The notes under the pieces: generated by a model
What the model was told of the DNA's origin: nothing
Databases searched by the model: none
Seen by the model: only the letters and a program-made list of their open reading frames with translations
Position numbers and translations under genes: made by a program
Origin: Bacteroidota bacterium
GTDB lineage: Bacteria > Bacteroidota > Bacteroidia > Bacteroidales > JAAYUG01
NCBI GenBank assembly: GCA_021812865.1
Contig: JAKAMP010000167.1
Coordinates: forward strand, 1-6,589
Length of the DNA: 6,589 bases
Direction: 5' to 3'
Shown here: one piece after another, positions 5,916 to 6,589 of the stretch
Position numbering within the stretch: the first letter of the stretch is position 1
How the letters are laid out: the number at the start of each line of letters is the position of its first letter

Positions 5916-6589
5916 ATGGATAATCTTAGCTTAATCGACACCTTTTCGGAGTTTAAGGAACTGAAGAACATTGACAGGGTTACCATGATGAGTGTACTGG
6001 AAGATGTTTTCAAAAGCATGCTGCAGAAGAAGTATGGTACAGCAGAAAACTTCGACGTGATCATCAACATTGACAAAGGCGATTTCGAAATCTGGAGAAA
6101 CCGCACCGTGGTTGCCGATGAAGAATTAAGCGATCCCAACCTGCAGATTCCACTCACCGAAGCCAAAAGAATCGATGATGATTACGAAATTGGCGAAGAT
6201 GTGACCGACGAAGTGAAGTTCCTTGACTTTGGAAGGAGGGCCATTTTAGCCCTGCGGCAGAACCTTACCTCGCGTATTCTTGAACTGGAAAAAAGCAACA
6301 TCTTCAATAAATATAAGGAACGGATCGGTGAAATTGTGACCGGCGAAGTATACCAGGTGTGGAAAAAAGAAATTCTGGTGCTCGATGACGAGGGCAATGA
6401 ACTGATCATTCCCAAGAACGAACAGATACCTTCGGATTATTTCCGGAAAGGCGATTCCATCAGGGCTGTGGTGATCAAGGTCGAGATGAAAAACAATACA
6501 CCCCTGATCATTCTGTCGCGCACCTCCCCTGTATTCCTTGAACGCCTGTTCGAACTGGAAGTGCCTGAGATTTTCGACGGACTGATTAC
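5916..6589 (+). CDS. nusA: Transcription termination/antitermination factor NusA, N-terminal part
   Basis: NusA binds RNA polymerase near the RNA exit channel and modulates pausing, hairpin-dependent termination and antitermination. The frame is open from ATG 5916 to the window edge, giving 224 complete codons. Residues 1 to about 130 form the polymerase-binding N-terminal domain, including NIDKGDFEIW, VADEE and the DFGRRAI segment at 104-110. About 136-202 form the S1 RNA-binding domain (GEIVTGEVYQVWKKEILVLDD ... IILSRTS, shown here in part). The KH1 domain begins at about 205 with FLERLFELEVPEIFDG, a highly conserved NusA stretch. KH2 and any C-terminal region lie beyond the window. The start lies 6 bases after rimP. 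The only nearby alternative ATG, at 5906, is in another frame and closes after five codons. Confidence 0.96.
   Translation, partial: MDNLSLIDTFSEFKELKNIDRVTMMSVLEDVFKSMLQKKYGTAENFDVIINIDKGDFEIWRNRTVVADEELSDPNLQIPLTEAKRIDDDYEIGEDVTDEVKFLDFGRRAILALRQNLTSRILELEKSNIFNKYKERIGEIVTGEVYQVWKKEILVLDDEGNELIIPKNEQIPSDYFRKGDSIRAVVIKVEMKNNTPLIILSRTSPVFLERLFELEVPEIFDGLI

Noticed and set aside
5906..5923. An ATG overlapping the rimP stop as a possible start of nusA
   Set aside because: It is out of frame with nusA and ends after five codons; the ATG at 5916 gives the conserved NusA N-terminus.

Overview
The window looks like ordinary core chromosome from a member of the Bacteroidota. A finer placement, perhaps Bacteroidales, is not resolved from sequence alone. 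Three things support this: a single-chain LpxC-FabZ fusion, the order HD-domain protein, lpxD, lpxC-fabZ, lpxA, and start regions that are A-rich without a clear Shine-Dalgarno sequence. The clearest promoter also has the phylum's TTG/TAnnTTTG form.

Layout. Bases 1-240 hold the C-terminal end of thiL (+). Bases 241-468 are a convergent intergenic region with a direct repeat, a small dyad and a good intrinsic terminator. Bases 469-5147 hold a four-gene minus-strand cluster, transcribed right to left: an HD-domain phosphohydrolase, lpxD, lpxC-fabZ and lpxA. Bases 5148-5447 are a divergent control region. It carries a weak minus-strand promoter candidate for the HD gene, a strong plus-strand promoter, and a GC-rich hairpin with a U-rich tail in the leader of rimP. 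Bases 5448-6589 hold rimP and the 5' part of nusA, which runs off the window.

How the genes work together. LpxA, LpxC and LpxD carry out the first three steps of lipid A synthesis: O-acylation of UDP-GlcNAc, its deacetylation, and N-acylation. FabZ is fused to LpxC and draws on the same 3-hydroxyacyl-ACP pool for fatty acid elongation, so this operon joins the branch point between lipopolysaccharide and phospholipid supply. The role of the HD protein in the cluster is not known from sequence. RimP (30S maturation) and NusA (transcription elongation and termination) form the start of a conserved ribosome/transcription operon. A terminator-like leader there would suit autogenous control, but that is inference.

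No mobile element, CRISPR array, tRNA or rRNA was seen. I found no convincing undescribed system; the best leads are the rimP leader hairpin and the HD gene's link to lipid A synthesis.
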